From positions 620,001 to 684,000 of the forward strand of contig CBDCAO010000012.1 of assembly GCA_965213935.1 (NCBI GenBank): a stretch of DNA of 64,000 nt, written 5' to 3'. Positions 8,209 through 16,009 of the stretch are shown here, piece after piece. The notes beneath the pieces were generated by a model, which had not been told where the DNA came from, searched no databases, and was given only the letters and a program-made list of their open reading frames with translations. The DNA is from Bin52 sp965213935. GTDB lineage: Bacteria; Pseudomonadota; Alphaproteobacteria; Thalassobaculales; Thalassobaculaceae. Each line of letters starts with the position of its first letter. Position 1 is the first letter of the stretch. Position numbers and translations under genes: made by a program.

Positions 8209-9402
8209 ATGCAACCGCTCACGGGCATACGCGTGCTTGCAATCGAACAGTACGGCGCCGGTCCCTTCGGCTCCATGTACATGGCCAACCAGGGTGCCGA
8301 GATCATCAAGATCGAGAACCCGAGTGACGGCGGTGACATGTCGCGGTCGGTCGGACCGAGTTTCCTCGGTCCCGAGGACAGCGCCTTCTTTCACAGTTTC
8401 AACGCCAACAAGCGCAGCGTCACGCTGAACCTGCGCACGGATGACGGCAGGGCGGTGTTCCACGATCTGGTGCGGACCGCCGATGCGGTCTGCAACAATC
8501 TGCGCGGAGACGTCCCGGACCGGCTCGGCCTGACCTACGACCATCTCGCGGCGATCAACCCCAGGGTCGTCTGCGCCCATCTCACCGCCTACGGCCGGAC
8601 CGGGTCCCGCCGTACGTGGCCGGGATACGACTATCTCATGCAGGCGGAAACCGGCTGGTTCTCGCTGACCGGAGAACCGGGCACCCCGCCAACCCGCTTC
8701 GGGCTGTCGGTTGTCGACATGATGACCGGTCTGGCAATGGCGTTCTCCCTGGTTTCGGCCCTGCTTGCCGCGCGCGAGACCGGCACCGGCCGGGACATGG
8801 ACGTCTCCCTGTTCGATCTCGCGCTGCACAACACCAGCTACCTCTCCACCTGGTACCTGAACGACGCTGTGGTCACCGAACGCCTGCCCCGGTCGGCCCA
8901 TCCGTCCATGACCCCGTGCCAACTGTACCGGACCGGTGACGGCTGGATCTTCCTGATGTGCAACAAGGAGAAGTTCTGGCCGATCCTGTGCGAAAAGATC
9001 GAACACCCGGAATGGGCGGAAGACGGGAGGTTCCTGCGGTTTCCCGACCGGCTCCGGAATCGCACCCTGGTCCAGGAACTTCTGGACGAAGCGCTTTCGC
9101 AACGGACAACCGGCGAGTGGCTTGAACTGTTCTCCGGGCAGGTGCCCGCCGCTCCGATCCTCGATATCGGCCAGGCCTTTGCCAACCCGTTCGTCACCGA
9201 GAGGGGCGGGATCCAGGAGTTTCCCCACCCGGCCCGGCCCGGCGAAACCTACCGGATGGCGGCCCATCCGGTGCGCTCGTCCGGCGATTCGGTGCCGAAC
9301 CGTCCGGCTCCGGCACTCGGGGAGTACACGGACGACCTGCTGCGCTCGGTCGGCTACGATCCGGCCCGGATCAGGTCGCTGCGCGAGCGCGGCATCATCT
9401 GA
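8209..9402 (+). CDS. Class III CoA-transferase (CaiB/BaiF family)
   Basis: A 397-residue family III CoA-transferase, which moves CoA between carboxylic acids through enzyme-bound anhydrides and thioesters. It opens with LTGIRVLAIEQYGAGPFGSMYMANQGAEIIKIE, the usual start. The GTGRDMDVSLFDLALHN segment carries the Asp expected as the nucleophile. ATG 8209 begins the conserved region; upstream in-frame codons cover the inverted repeat. It stands alone on the plus strand after the ligase/hydrolase pair. Acid substrate unknown. Confidence 0.9.
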   Translation: MQPLTGIRVLAIEQYGAGPFGSMYMANQGAEIIKIENPSDGGDMSRSVGPSFLGPEDSAFFHSFNANKRSVTLNLRTDDGRAVFHDLVRTADAVCNNLRGDVPDRLGLTYDHLAAINPRVVCAHLTAYGRTGSRRTWPGYDYLMQAETGWFSLTGEPGTPPTRFGLSVVDMMTGLAMAFSLVSALLAARETGTGRDMDVSLFDLALHNTSYLSTWYLNDAVVTERLPRSAHPSMTPCQLYRTGDGWIFLMCNKEKFWPILCEKIEHPEWAEDGRFLRFPDRLRNRTLVQELLDEALSQRTTGEWLELFSGQVPAAPILDIGQAFANPFVTERGGIQEFPHPARPGETYRMAAHPVRSSGDSVPNRPAPALGEYTDDLLRSVGYDPARIRSLRERGII

Positions 9403-9450
9403 CCGGCTCTCTGGCGTCATCCTTGCGGAGATCGAGGCGTTAAGGCTCGC

Positions 9451-9696
9451 GTGGTGGGAGACTTCAACGCGACCCTGTGGTCGGCGGGTCTGCGCGCGTT
9501 TCTCTCGGACACCGGCCTGCATGGTTTCGACACCCGGGCCGCCTGGCCCGTCTGGCTCGGTTTCGTCGGCATCCCGATCGACCACGCCTTCACCAGTGCC
9601 GATCTTCGCATCCTCGACATCGAAACCGGTCCCGACATCGGATCCGACCACCGGCCGGTCATGATCGACGTTGCGCCGGCCGGACCGCGGGACTTT
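9451..9696 (+). pseudogene. Endonuclease/exonuclease/phosphatase (EEP) 3' fragment
   Basis: Only the C-terminal third of an EEP-fold hydrolase remains. Visible motifs are VVGDFNATLWS, GIPIDHAF and the final GSDHRPVMID with its catalytic Asp-His. The N-terminal metal site (Asn and Glu motifs) is absent and no family-like start exists upstream. The open frame continues past the homology to 9993 without recognisable sequence. Inactive remnant. Confidence 0.75.
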
Positions 9697-9714
9697 CGGG
9701 CGACGCCACAGGGG

Positions 9715-9915
9715 TCACAGCCCGAAGCGCCACACGGATCGAGCGCACGTGACGGGATCATCCGTCCGCGACGGCGAACCTCCCGCCGCCAGTGTGAAGA
9801 TCGCCTCGAGGTCGTCGTGATCGGCCACCCGCTCGAACAGCTGAACCGCCGGAAACCGACTGGTGAAGATTCGCCGGCACGGCTTCCACTCAATGCGACC
9901 GAGCGGCAACGTCAT
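9715..9915 (-). pseudogene. RES-domain toxin, N-terminal fragment
   Basis: RES toxins degrade cellular NAD+ and are paired with Xre/MbcA-type antitoxins. The 66-codon frame starts with GRIEWKPCRRIFTSRFPAVQLFERVADHDDLEAIFTLA, a clear RES N-terminus, then loses homology at about 9785. The rest (about 100 residues, including most catalytic residues) is missing. The ATG at 9915 shares four bases with the original antitoxin stop (ATGA), the arrangement of intact RES loci. No active toxin can be made. Confidence 0.75.
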
Positions 9916-10160
9916 GCGCAGCCACCCCGCTGTGCGTCGAGGTATTACCGTACGACGAAGAGGTCCACCATCTGGCCGGACAGCATCCGGTGAAGAGCGG
10001 AACGACCGCCGAACGGTAGCGCCGTGCTTGCACTCCTCACCCATTCATCCCCGGCCCTTTCATCGGAGAGCAGGCTCTGAAGGGCCTTGCAGCCTCCCGG
10101 GATGCAGGAAATGCGCTCAAGGAAGTCCTTTGCCTGTAATCCCCCTTTTGAGCCTTCCAA
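9912..10160 (-). pseudogene. MbcA/ParS/Xre-type antitoxin (DUF2384), 3' part with nonsense codon
   Basis: The frame reads KDFLERISCIPGGCKALQSL, then FGGRSALHRMLSGQMVDLF and VVR, the toxin-binding C-terminal part of RES-associated antitoxins. A TAA at 9945-9947 interrupts it; beyond it the expected YLDAQRGG follows to the true stop at 9912. The N-terminal helix-turn-helix is not seen upstream of about 10160. With the RES fragment it forms a dead toxin-antitoxin module. Confidence 0.7.
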
Positions 10161-10413
10161 AGGGCCCGTCCGCTGGAACGACCCGGATTGGCCACAGTGC
10201 CTTCTGGCGCCGTCTTTAACTCGGGCGTAGCGGTTACATTCGGCAGCGGGGACCAGACTTCGCTCTGATTTACACTGCGTTCATCCTCGGGGGTGAAACC
10301 TGCAGGCGTCTTGCCGGTTCAGCGCAGATTCTCCTGAGACCTGCTCGCGACCGGCAGATATGCTATGGACCACAGTCAGCGCACGCCCATGACTCTGAAG
10401 CGAGGGAAGACGA

Positions 10414-11157
10414 ATGAATATTGCCGACATCGTGCAGCGTAGCGATACGACGCCGGGACGCATCTTTGATTGGATTATCATTGGTCTGATCATGATTTCG
10501 ATCGTAACGCTCTCGATCGATACGTTGCCCGACCTTGCTCAGCCGCTGCAATCCATCCTCGCCATATCCGAGTTTGTCGTCATGGGGCTTTTCACGCTCG
10601 AATACTGTCTGCGTATCGCGACTGCTCCACGCAAGCTCGGCTACATATTCAGCTTCTACGGGGTCGTCGATTTGCTTGCAATTGTTCCATTCTATCTTTC
10701 GCTGGGAACCATTGACGCGCAGGTCTTGCGGATCGTGCGGTTGTTCCGCATCATCCGAATCCTGAAGCTTACCCGATACAGTCGGGCCATGCACCGGTTT
10801 CACAAAGCAGTCGTTCTTGCGAAGGAAGAGATCGTGCTCTTTTCGGGTGCCACGGCAATTCTGCTCTACCTCGCGGCCTTCGGCATCTACCACTTCGAGC
10901 ACGCAACGCAGCCAGAGGCTTTTCCCTCCGTCCTGCACAGCCTCTGGTGGGCAACAGCCACGCTCACGACTGTCGGCTACGGCGATGTCTATCCTGTCAC
11001 CACGGGCGGACGACTGTTCACGTTCGTTATCCTGATGTGTGGACTAGGGATTGTTGCGGTCCCCACCGGCCTCATGGCAGCGGCCTTGTCCAAGGTTCGT
11101 CAGAATGAGGAGCGGGAGGAAATCAGGGATCACACAAGGAGGCAGGGTAGTTCGTAA
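10414..11157 (+). CDS. Voltage-gated potassium channel, six-TM type
   Basis: A 247-residue inner-membrane cation channel. Six hydrophobic segments are visible. S4 is LRIVRLFRIIRILKLTRYSRAM with basic residues at every third position, the voltage sensor. The pore loop ends in the K+ filter TVGYGD, followed by the last transmembrane helix and a short charged cytosolic tail (KVRQNEEREEIRDHTRR). There is no RCK or cyclic-nucleotide domain. A GAGGGAAG ribosome site precedes the ATG. The gene stands alone between decayed DNA and a 640-base gap. Confidence 0.93.
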   Translation: MNIADIVQRSDTTPGRIFDWIIIGLIMISIVTLSIDTLPDLAQPLQSILAISEFVVMGLFTLEYCLRIATAPRKLGYIFSFYGVVDLLAIVPFYLSLGTIDAQVLRIVRLFRIIRILKLTRYSRAMHRFHKAVVLAKEEIVLFSGATAILLYLAAFGIYHFEHATQPEAFPSVLHSLWWATATLTTVGYGDVYPVTTGGRLFTFVILMCGLGIVAVPTGLMAAALSKVRQNEEREEIRDHTRRQGSS

Positions 11158-11797
11158 TCACTTCGATCGGGATACTGTCCGGATGAGTTTCTGCTTTGAG
11201 ATCTTGCCGCTGTGGTGCGAACAGGAAGTCAGCCTCACGATGGAGTCCACAACTGGGAAGGGTTTCGATCGAGATCAAGCAAAAAAGGATGAAATCTGGC
11301 CTTGAACTGTCACAGGCCCACGAATTCCAAACAGGGGTTGGCCGTACCCGTGTCATGCTTCACCGTTGCCGGGTCATTTTCAGAAACCCGGTAGTTATTC
11401 CGTCTTTCAGTCCCCAATCCTTAGCCCGGCCCCGTGTCGTCTCGCGCAGTCCCGCCGGGGCCGAAGCGCATATCGACTGCCCTGACCGTTCCCGGAACTG
11501 GCTCGGGCTCGCGGAACAGGTGCTTGTCACCATCACGACCCTTGCTGTTTCGGTGTCTTGCCCAACGCTCCGTTCCGTCTGGCGGAACCGGGTTGCCCGA
11601 CTTCCGCGCACCCGTGAACCGAAATCTGTCCGGCCGGCATCGCGTGCATGGATTCCAGGCCGGTCCCGACCGCCGGGCACGCGCAATACATGGTCCGGAC
11701 TTGCGGAAAGCGCGGCGAATTTGCATGGTCCCTTTCATGTCCACCGGTTGCATTGCCTTCACGGCCTGCCGGTCCTTCGGCTTTCGCGGTGAACGAC
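11158..11797. other. 640-base intergenic stretch without recognised gene
   Basis: The first 200 bases after the channel gene are AT-richer with an A run near 11280; the remainder is GC-rich and contains open frames on both strands without recognisable protein sequence. No tRNA, riboswitch or clear IS end was seen. The promoter of the CoA-transferase operon must lie in the right part. Confidence 0.4.
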
Positions 11798-13012
11798 ATG
11801 CCTGATGAAGAACCCGCCACCGACCTTCCTCTTGCGGGTATCCGTGTGCTCGACGCGGCCTGTTTCATCGCCGCCCCGTTCACCGCCAGCATCATGAGCG
11901 AGTTCGGAGCCGAGGTGATCAAGGTCGAACACCCGGCCGGCGGCGACCCGTGGCGGCGGTACGGGACCGCGACCGAACTGCCCGACTGTTCACTGGCCTG
12001 GCTGACCGAAGCGCGCAACCGCCGCTCGATCACCCTTGATCTCAGCCGGGTCGAGGGAGCCGGCCTGTTCCTCGAGCTGGTTCGCGGTGCAGACGTGGTC
12101 TGCGAGAACTTCAGGCCGGGAAAGCTGGAGGCCTGGGGTCTCGGCTGGGAGGCGCTGTCGGCCGCCAACCGGGGACTGGTGATGCTGCGGGTCTCGGGCT
12201 ACGGCCAGTCGGGTCCCTATCGCGACCGCCCCGGATTCGCCCGGATCGCCCATGCCTACGGCGGCCTGACCTATCTTTCCGGCATGCCCGGCGAGACCCC
12301 GGTTACGCCCGGCTCGACGTCGCTTGGCGACTACATGACCGGCATGTACGGCTGTATCGGCGTCCTGCTCGCACTGCGACACCGGGACCGCACCGGTGAA
12401 GGTCAGGTGATCGACTGCGCACTCTACGAAAGCGTGTTCCGCGCACTCGACGAAATAGCGCCGCGGTATGTGCGCGAGGGTTTCGTCCGCGAGGCGGAGG
12501 GAACCGGTACCGTGAATGCATGTCCGCACGGTCATTTCGCCGCCGGCGACGGCAGCTTCCTCGCCATTGCCTGCACCACCGACAAGATGTTCGAACGACT
12601 GACCAGGGCCATGGAACGCCCTGACCTGCTGGCCAGCTACGCCAGGCAGGAGGCGCGGCTTGCCGGTCGCGCCGAGGTCCTTGCCGAGGTCGAGGCCTGG
12701 ACCTCGTCCATGCCGCGCGACCGCGTGCTCGCGCTCTGCACCAGGCACAGCGTTCCTGCAGGGCCGGTCAACTCGATTGCCGACATCGTCAAAGACCCGC
12801 ACGTGCGCGAACGCGGCACGCTCGCAAGTATCGAGGTTCCGGGTATCGGCCCGGTTACCGTTCCCGCGGCCCTGCCGCAGCTCTCCCGCACACCGGGAAG
12901 CGTGAAGAGTCTCGGGCCCAGGCTCGGAGCCGACAACATCGGCGTCTACCGTGACGAGCTCGGCCTGACAGAGGAACGGATTCACCAACTGCAGGAGGCG
13001 GGAGTCATATGA
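11798..13012 (+). CDS. Class III CoA-transferase, first gene of a three-gene operon
   Basis: A 404-residue CaiB/BaiF family enzyme. It opens with LAGIRVLDAACFIAAPFTASIMSEFGAEVIKVEHP and has GEGQVIDCALYESVF, where Glu stands at the usual nucleophilic Asp position, as in many members of this branch. It is diverged from the 8209 paralogue. Its stop overlaps the start of the CitE-like gene (ATGA), which in turn overlaps the HpaB-like gene, so the three are one transcription and translation unit. It probably loads CoA onto the acid that the next two enzymes use. Confidence 0.9.
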   Translation: MPDEEPATDLPLAGIRVLDAACFIAAPFTASIMSEFGAEVIKVEHPAGGDPWRRYGTATELPDCSLAWLTEARNRRSITLDLSRVEGAGLFLELVRGADVVCENFRPGKLEAWGLGWEALSAANRGLVMLRVSGYGQSGPYRDRPGFARIAHAYGGLTYLSGMPGETPVTPGSTSLGDYMTGMYGCIGVLLALRHRDRTGEGQVIDCALYESVFRALDEIAPRYVREGFVREAEGTGTVNACPHGHFAAGDGSFLAIACTTDKMFERLTRAMERPDLLASYARQEARLAGRAEVLAEVEAWTSSMPRDRVLALCTRHSVPAGPVNSIADIVKDPHVRERGTLASIEVPGIGPVTVPAALPQLSRTPGSVKSLGPRLGADNIGVYRDELGLTEERIHQLQEAGVI

Positions 13013-13905
13013 CCACCCACGCTGCCCGGTCATGGCTGTTCGCACCTGCCAACCACCAACGCAGGGCAACGAAGGCGCTGGAACTTGACGCCGATGCGGT
13101 CATCCTCGACCTTGAGGACGCAGTCGCAATCGCGGAAAAATCGGCAACACGCGCGGTGGTTCGGGACCTGCTGGCACGTCCGCGCACCGGCGCGGCCCTT
13201 GTCAGGGTCAATGCCTGGAACACAGAGTTCTGTCACGGTGACATCGACGCCGTTGTCGGACCGGATCTTGACGGAATCGTTCTGCCGAAGGTCGAATCCG
13301 CGTCGTGCCTGATCGCGATCGACTGGCTGATTGCGAACCTGGAGCGCCAGCGGGGCCTCGCGCACGGGTCGGTTGATCTCGTGCCGATTATCGAGACCGC
13401 GCGAGGCCTCGCCGGCGCCCGCGAGATCGCGGCTGCGGGAACGCGGGTGCGTCGCCTGGCCTTCGGTGCCGGCGACTTCACGCTTGATCTCGGCATCACC
13501 TGGTCAGCGCACGAGAACGAGCTTGTCCATGCCCGTTCCGAGCTGGTGCTGGCGTCGCGCTGCGCCCGGCTCGAGCCGCCAGTCGATACGGTCTTCATCG
13601 ACATCCGTGACCATGCCGGGTTTCGTGCCTCGGCAACCCTGGCCCGTGACCTCGGATTCCAGGGCAAGCTGTGCATTCACCCCGACCAGGTCGGCATCAC
13701 CAACGAGGTGTTCAGCCCCTCGACGGCCGAAGTCGAACGCTGCCAGGCCATTGTCGACGCATTCGAGCAGGCGGAACAGGCCGGCCTCGCGTCGATCCAG
13801 GTCGACGGGTATTTTGTCGACTATCCGATCTACGAGAAGGCGGTTCGCACGCTTGCCAGCGTCCGGTCCTCCCTTTCGACAGACAAGCGGAGTGCGTCCC
13901 GATGA
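13009..13905 (+). CDS. CitE-like CoA lyase (HpcH/HpaI aldolase fold)
   Basis: A 298-residue TIM-barrel protein of the citrate lyase beta-subunit type, which cleaves or forms C-C bonds in beta-hydroxyacyl-CoA compounds with Mg2+. Motifs: SWLFAPANHQRRATKALELDADAVILDLEDAV at the start, PIIETARGL (metal-binding Glu), GAGDFTLDLG (metal-binding Asp) and KLCIHPDQV near the end. Related stand-alone enzymes are malyl-, citramalyl- or mesaconyl-CoA lyases/hydrolases. Genes for the alpha and gamma citrate lyase subunits are absent, so it is not part of a citrate lyase complex. It overlaps both neighbours by ATGA. Confidence 0.9.
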   Translation: MTTHAARSWLFAPANHQRRATKALELDADAVILDLEDAVAIAEKSATRAVVRDLLARPRTGAALVRVNAWNTEFCHGDIDAVVGPDLDGIVLPKVESASCLIAIDWLIANLERQRGLAHGSVDLVPIIETARGLAGAREIAAAGTRVRRLAFGAGDFTLDLGITWSAHENELVHARSELVLASRCARLEPPVDTVFIDIRDHAGFRASATLARDLGFQGKLCIHPDQVGITNEVFSPSTAEVERCQAIVDAFEQAEQAGLASIQVDGYFVDYPIYEKAVRTLASVRSSLSTDKRSASR

Positions 13906-15452
13906 TCCGATCCACAGATGACTACCGGGCAAGTCTGCGTTCGCTGCACCCGAGGGTGTTCGTCGACGGCAGGCCGGTCGAGAGCGTCGCCGACGAGCCG
14001 GCGCTGCAGCCCGGGATCAACGCGGTCGGCACAACCTACGACTTCGCCCTCCAGCCGGACTACGCAGGACTGATGCTGGCCACCGAGTCCGAAACCGGAC
14101 GAACCGTCAACCGGATGCTGCACATCGATCGCAGTTCCGATGACCTGTTGCGCAAGCTCGAGGCCATCCGCCTGCTGTGCCGGGAAGCCGGGTGCGTGCA
14201 GCGCTACCTGGTCCACGATGCCTTCAACGGCCTGTACCAGGCCACCCGCCGGTGCGATGCCGAGGAGGGAACCTCGTATTTCGAACGGTTCCGCGACTTC
14301 ATGCTCGAAGTTCAGGACTCCAACCTCGCCTACGGCATCGCGATGACGGATGCCAAGGGCGACCGGTCCCGCAAGCCCTGGCAGCAGGCGCACCCGGACA
14401 GCTACCTGCACGTGGTCGAGCAGAGAGCGGACGGGATCGTGATCTCGGGCACCAAGGCAATCGTGACCGGCGCCCCGTACATGCACGGCTACATAGTGAT
14501 GCCGTCACGGGCCATGACAGCCGATGACGGTCCGTTCGCGGTCAGCTGCGCGGTTCCGATCGACGCGGAGGGAGTGACGGTTTCGGCCCGGCCGGCCGGG
14601 CGCCCGGGCGAAGCCGGCGCAGTCTTCAGCCGTCGATACGGCCAGACCACCGGCATCGTCATGTTCGACCGGGTATTCGTACCGACCGAACGGGTGTTCC
14701 TGAACGGCGAGACCGGACAGTCGGAGTACCTCACCCGATCCTATGCGACCCATCATCGCCACTCCTGCATTGCGGCGCGCGCCGGCTTTGGCGACCTCCT
14801 GATCGGTGCGGGCGCCACCATCATCGAGGCGAACGGTCTCGATACCGAACGCCACGGCCACCTGCGCGAGACCATGGTCGAACTGATCAAGATCGTGGAG
14901 GGGTTCTTCGCCACCGGAGTGGCGGCGTCGACCTACGGCCGCGATGAAGGCTGGGGCACCATCATGCCGGATCCGGTGTTCTCCAACATCGGCAAACTGC
15001 TGATGGCAACCCAGATCTATGACATGCACCGGCTCGCCCACACCGTGACCGGCGGCCTCGTCGTCGCCCTGCCCGGGCCCGACGAGGATCACAATCCGCA
15101 CACCCGGGCAACGCTGTCGGAAGTCCTGCAGGGCAACCCGGCCATCCCGTCGGAACACCGGCTGCAGACGGTGCGCCTGCTCGAGGACCTCACCGCCTCG
15201 CACCAGGCGGGCTGGTACTCGGTGATGTCACTGCATGGCGGCGGATCGCCCGAGGCCATGAAACGGGAAATCTGGCGCAACTACCCGGTCGGAGAAAAAC
15301 AGGAACTGGTCCGCTCCCTCATGGAACGTGACATGCTGGAGCGAACCGACGGATCCCGGCCCGATCGCCAACCCGGCCGGTGCTGTCCTGTGGGCTGTCG
15401 TGTTCCGGACTTCGTCAAGCAGGCGCCTCTGCCTCGCGAGGCTGCGGAGTAG
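13902..15452 (+). CDS. HpaB / 4-hydroxybutyryl-CoA dehydratase family flavoprotein
   Basis: A 516-residue acyl-CoA-dehydrogenase-fold flavoprotein, related to 4-hydroxyphenylacetate 3-hydroxylase (HpaB) and 4-hydroxybutyryl-CoA dehydratase (AbfD). Family marks are TDAKGDRSRKPWQQ, ISGTKAIVTGAP and HGGGSPEAMKREIWRNYP. AbfD binds a [4Fe-4S] cluster with three Cys and one His. By my alignment from memory, Cys98 and His285 are kept, but the other two positions are Tyr102 and Ala292. A cluster-free FAD/FADH2-dependent oxygenase is therefore more likely than a radical dehydratase. The last 35 residues (after SLMERDMLER) look unconserved. It ends the operon with the CoA-transferase and the lyase. Confidence 0.85.
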   Translation: MIRSTDDYRASLRSLHPRVFVDGRPVESVADEPALQPGINAVGTTYDFALQPDYAGLMLATESETGRTVNRMLHIDRSSDDLLRKLEAIRLLCREAGCVQRYLVHDAFNGLYQATRRCDAEEGTSYFERFRDFMLEVQDSNLAYGIAMTDAKGDRSRKPWQQAHPDSYLHVVEQRADGIVISGTKAIVTGAPYMHGYIVMPSRAMTADDGPFAVSCAVPIDAEGVTVSARPAGRPGEAGAVFSRRYGQTTGIVMFDRVFVPTERVFLNGETGQSEYLTRSYATHHRHSCIAARAGFGDLLIGAGATIIEANGLDTERHGHLRETMVELIKIVEGFFATGVAASTYGRDEGWGTIMPDPVFSNIGKLLMATQIYDMHRLAHTVTGGLVVALPGPDEDHNPHTRATLSEVLQGNPAIPSEHRLQTVRLLEDLTASHQAGWYSVMSLHGGGSPEAMKREIWRNYPVGEKQELVRSLMERDMLERTDGSRPDRQPGRCCPVGCRVPDFVKQAPLPREAAE

Positions 15453-15459
15453 GGCCTGG

Positions 15460-15484
15460 ACCGGCGGGGTCGGTCCCGCCTGGT
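15460..15484. terminator. GC hairpin between convergent genes, possible terminator
   Basis: GGCGGG (15463-15468) pairs with CCCGCC (15475-15480) across a six-base loop, and three more pairs follow a one-base bulge. It sits eight bases after the stop at 15452. No T run follows on either strand, so classic intrinsic termination is uncertain. Confidence 0.35.
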
Positions 15485-15569
15485 CGAGATCAGCCTGACG
15501 GTCTATCTGCTGGCTTTCCGGGCCGGGTACACGGTAATGCGCTCCCGCAGCAGCAGCACGGGGATGGGC

Positions 15570-15908
15570 CTACCCTTCCACCGCCTTGAGGGCCGCTTCC
15601 TTGGTATCGTGGATCGTGATGATACGATCGAAGCCGCTGATCTCGAATATCTCGCGAATCTCGTCAGAGACCGAACACAGGGAGAATTCCGAATTCTGCG
15701 TCCGCATGGCCTTGGCCGTCAGCAGCAGGGCGCGCAGCCCGGCACTGCTGATATAGGTAATGGCCTTGAAATCGAGGATAACCGCCCGATCCGTCTGCTC
15801 GATCGCCCCCCTGACCGACTCCTCGAACTCCCGCACGTTGGTGCCGTCAATGCGCCCGACAACACGAACTGACAACACGCTGTCCTGGCGTTCGGTGCTC
15901 ACTTCCAT
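15570..15908 (-). CDS. STAS-domain protein (anti-sigma factor antagonist type)
   Basis: A single STAS domain of 112 residues, cytosolic. The phosphorylation-site region reads TYISSAGLRALLLTAKAM, the layout of SpoIIAA/RsbV proteins, with Ser in the ISSAG motif as the likely switch residue. In known systems such proteins bind an anti-sigma kinase and release the sigma factor when unphosphorylated. No kinase or phosphatase gene is adjacent, so its partners are encoded elsewhere. Confidence 0.9.
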   Translation of the reverse strand: MEVSTERQDSVLSVRVVGRIDGTNVREFEESVRGAIEQTDRAVILDFKAITYISSAGLRALLLTAKAMRTQNSEFSLCSVSDEIREIFEISGFDRIITIHDTKEAALKAVEG

Positions 15909-16009
15909 GGATTGGTATCCCCGTCCTTTTCCTGTACTGCAAGAGACGCAGCACCCTGGCTTGAACCCGGAGCCCCTTCGCGCACCCCGCTGCGTCCTGC
16001 GCTCATTCC

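Noticed and set aside
9417..9893. Minus-strand frame opposite the EEP fragment as a separate gene
   Set aside because: The EEP motifs on the plus strand explain the sequence; the minus frame shows none apart from overlap with the RES remnant.
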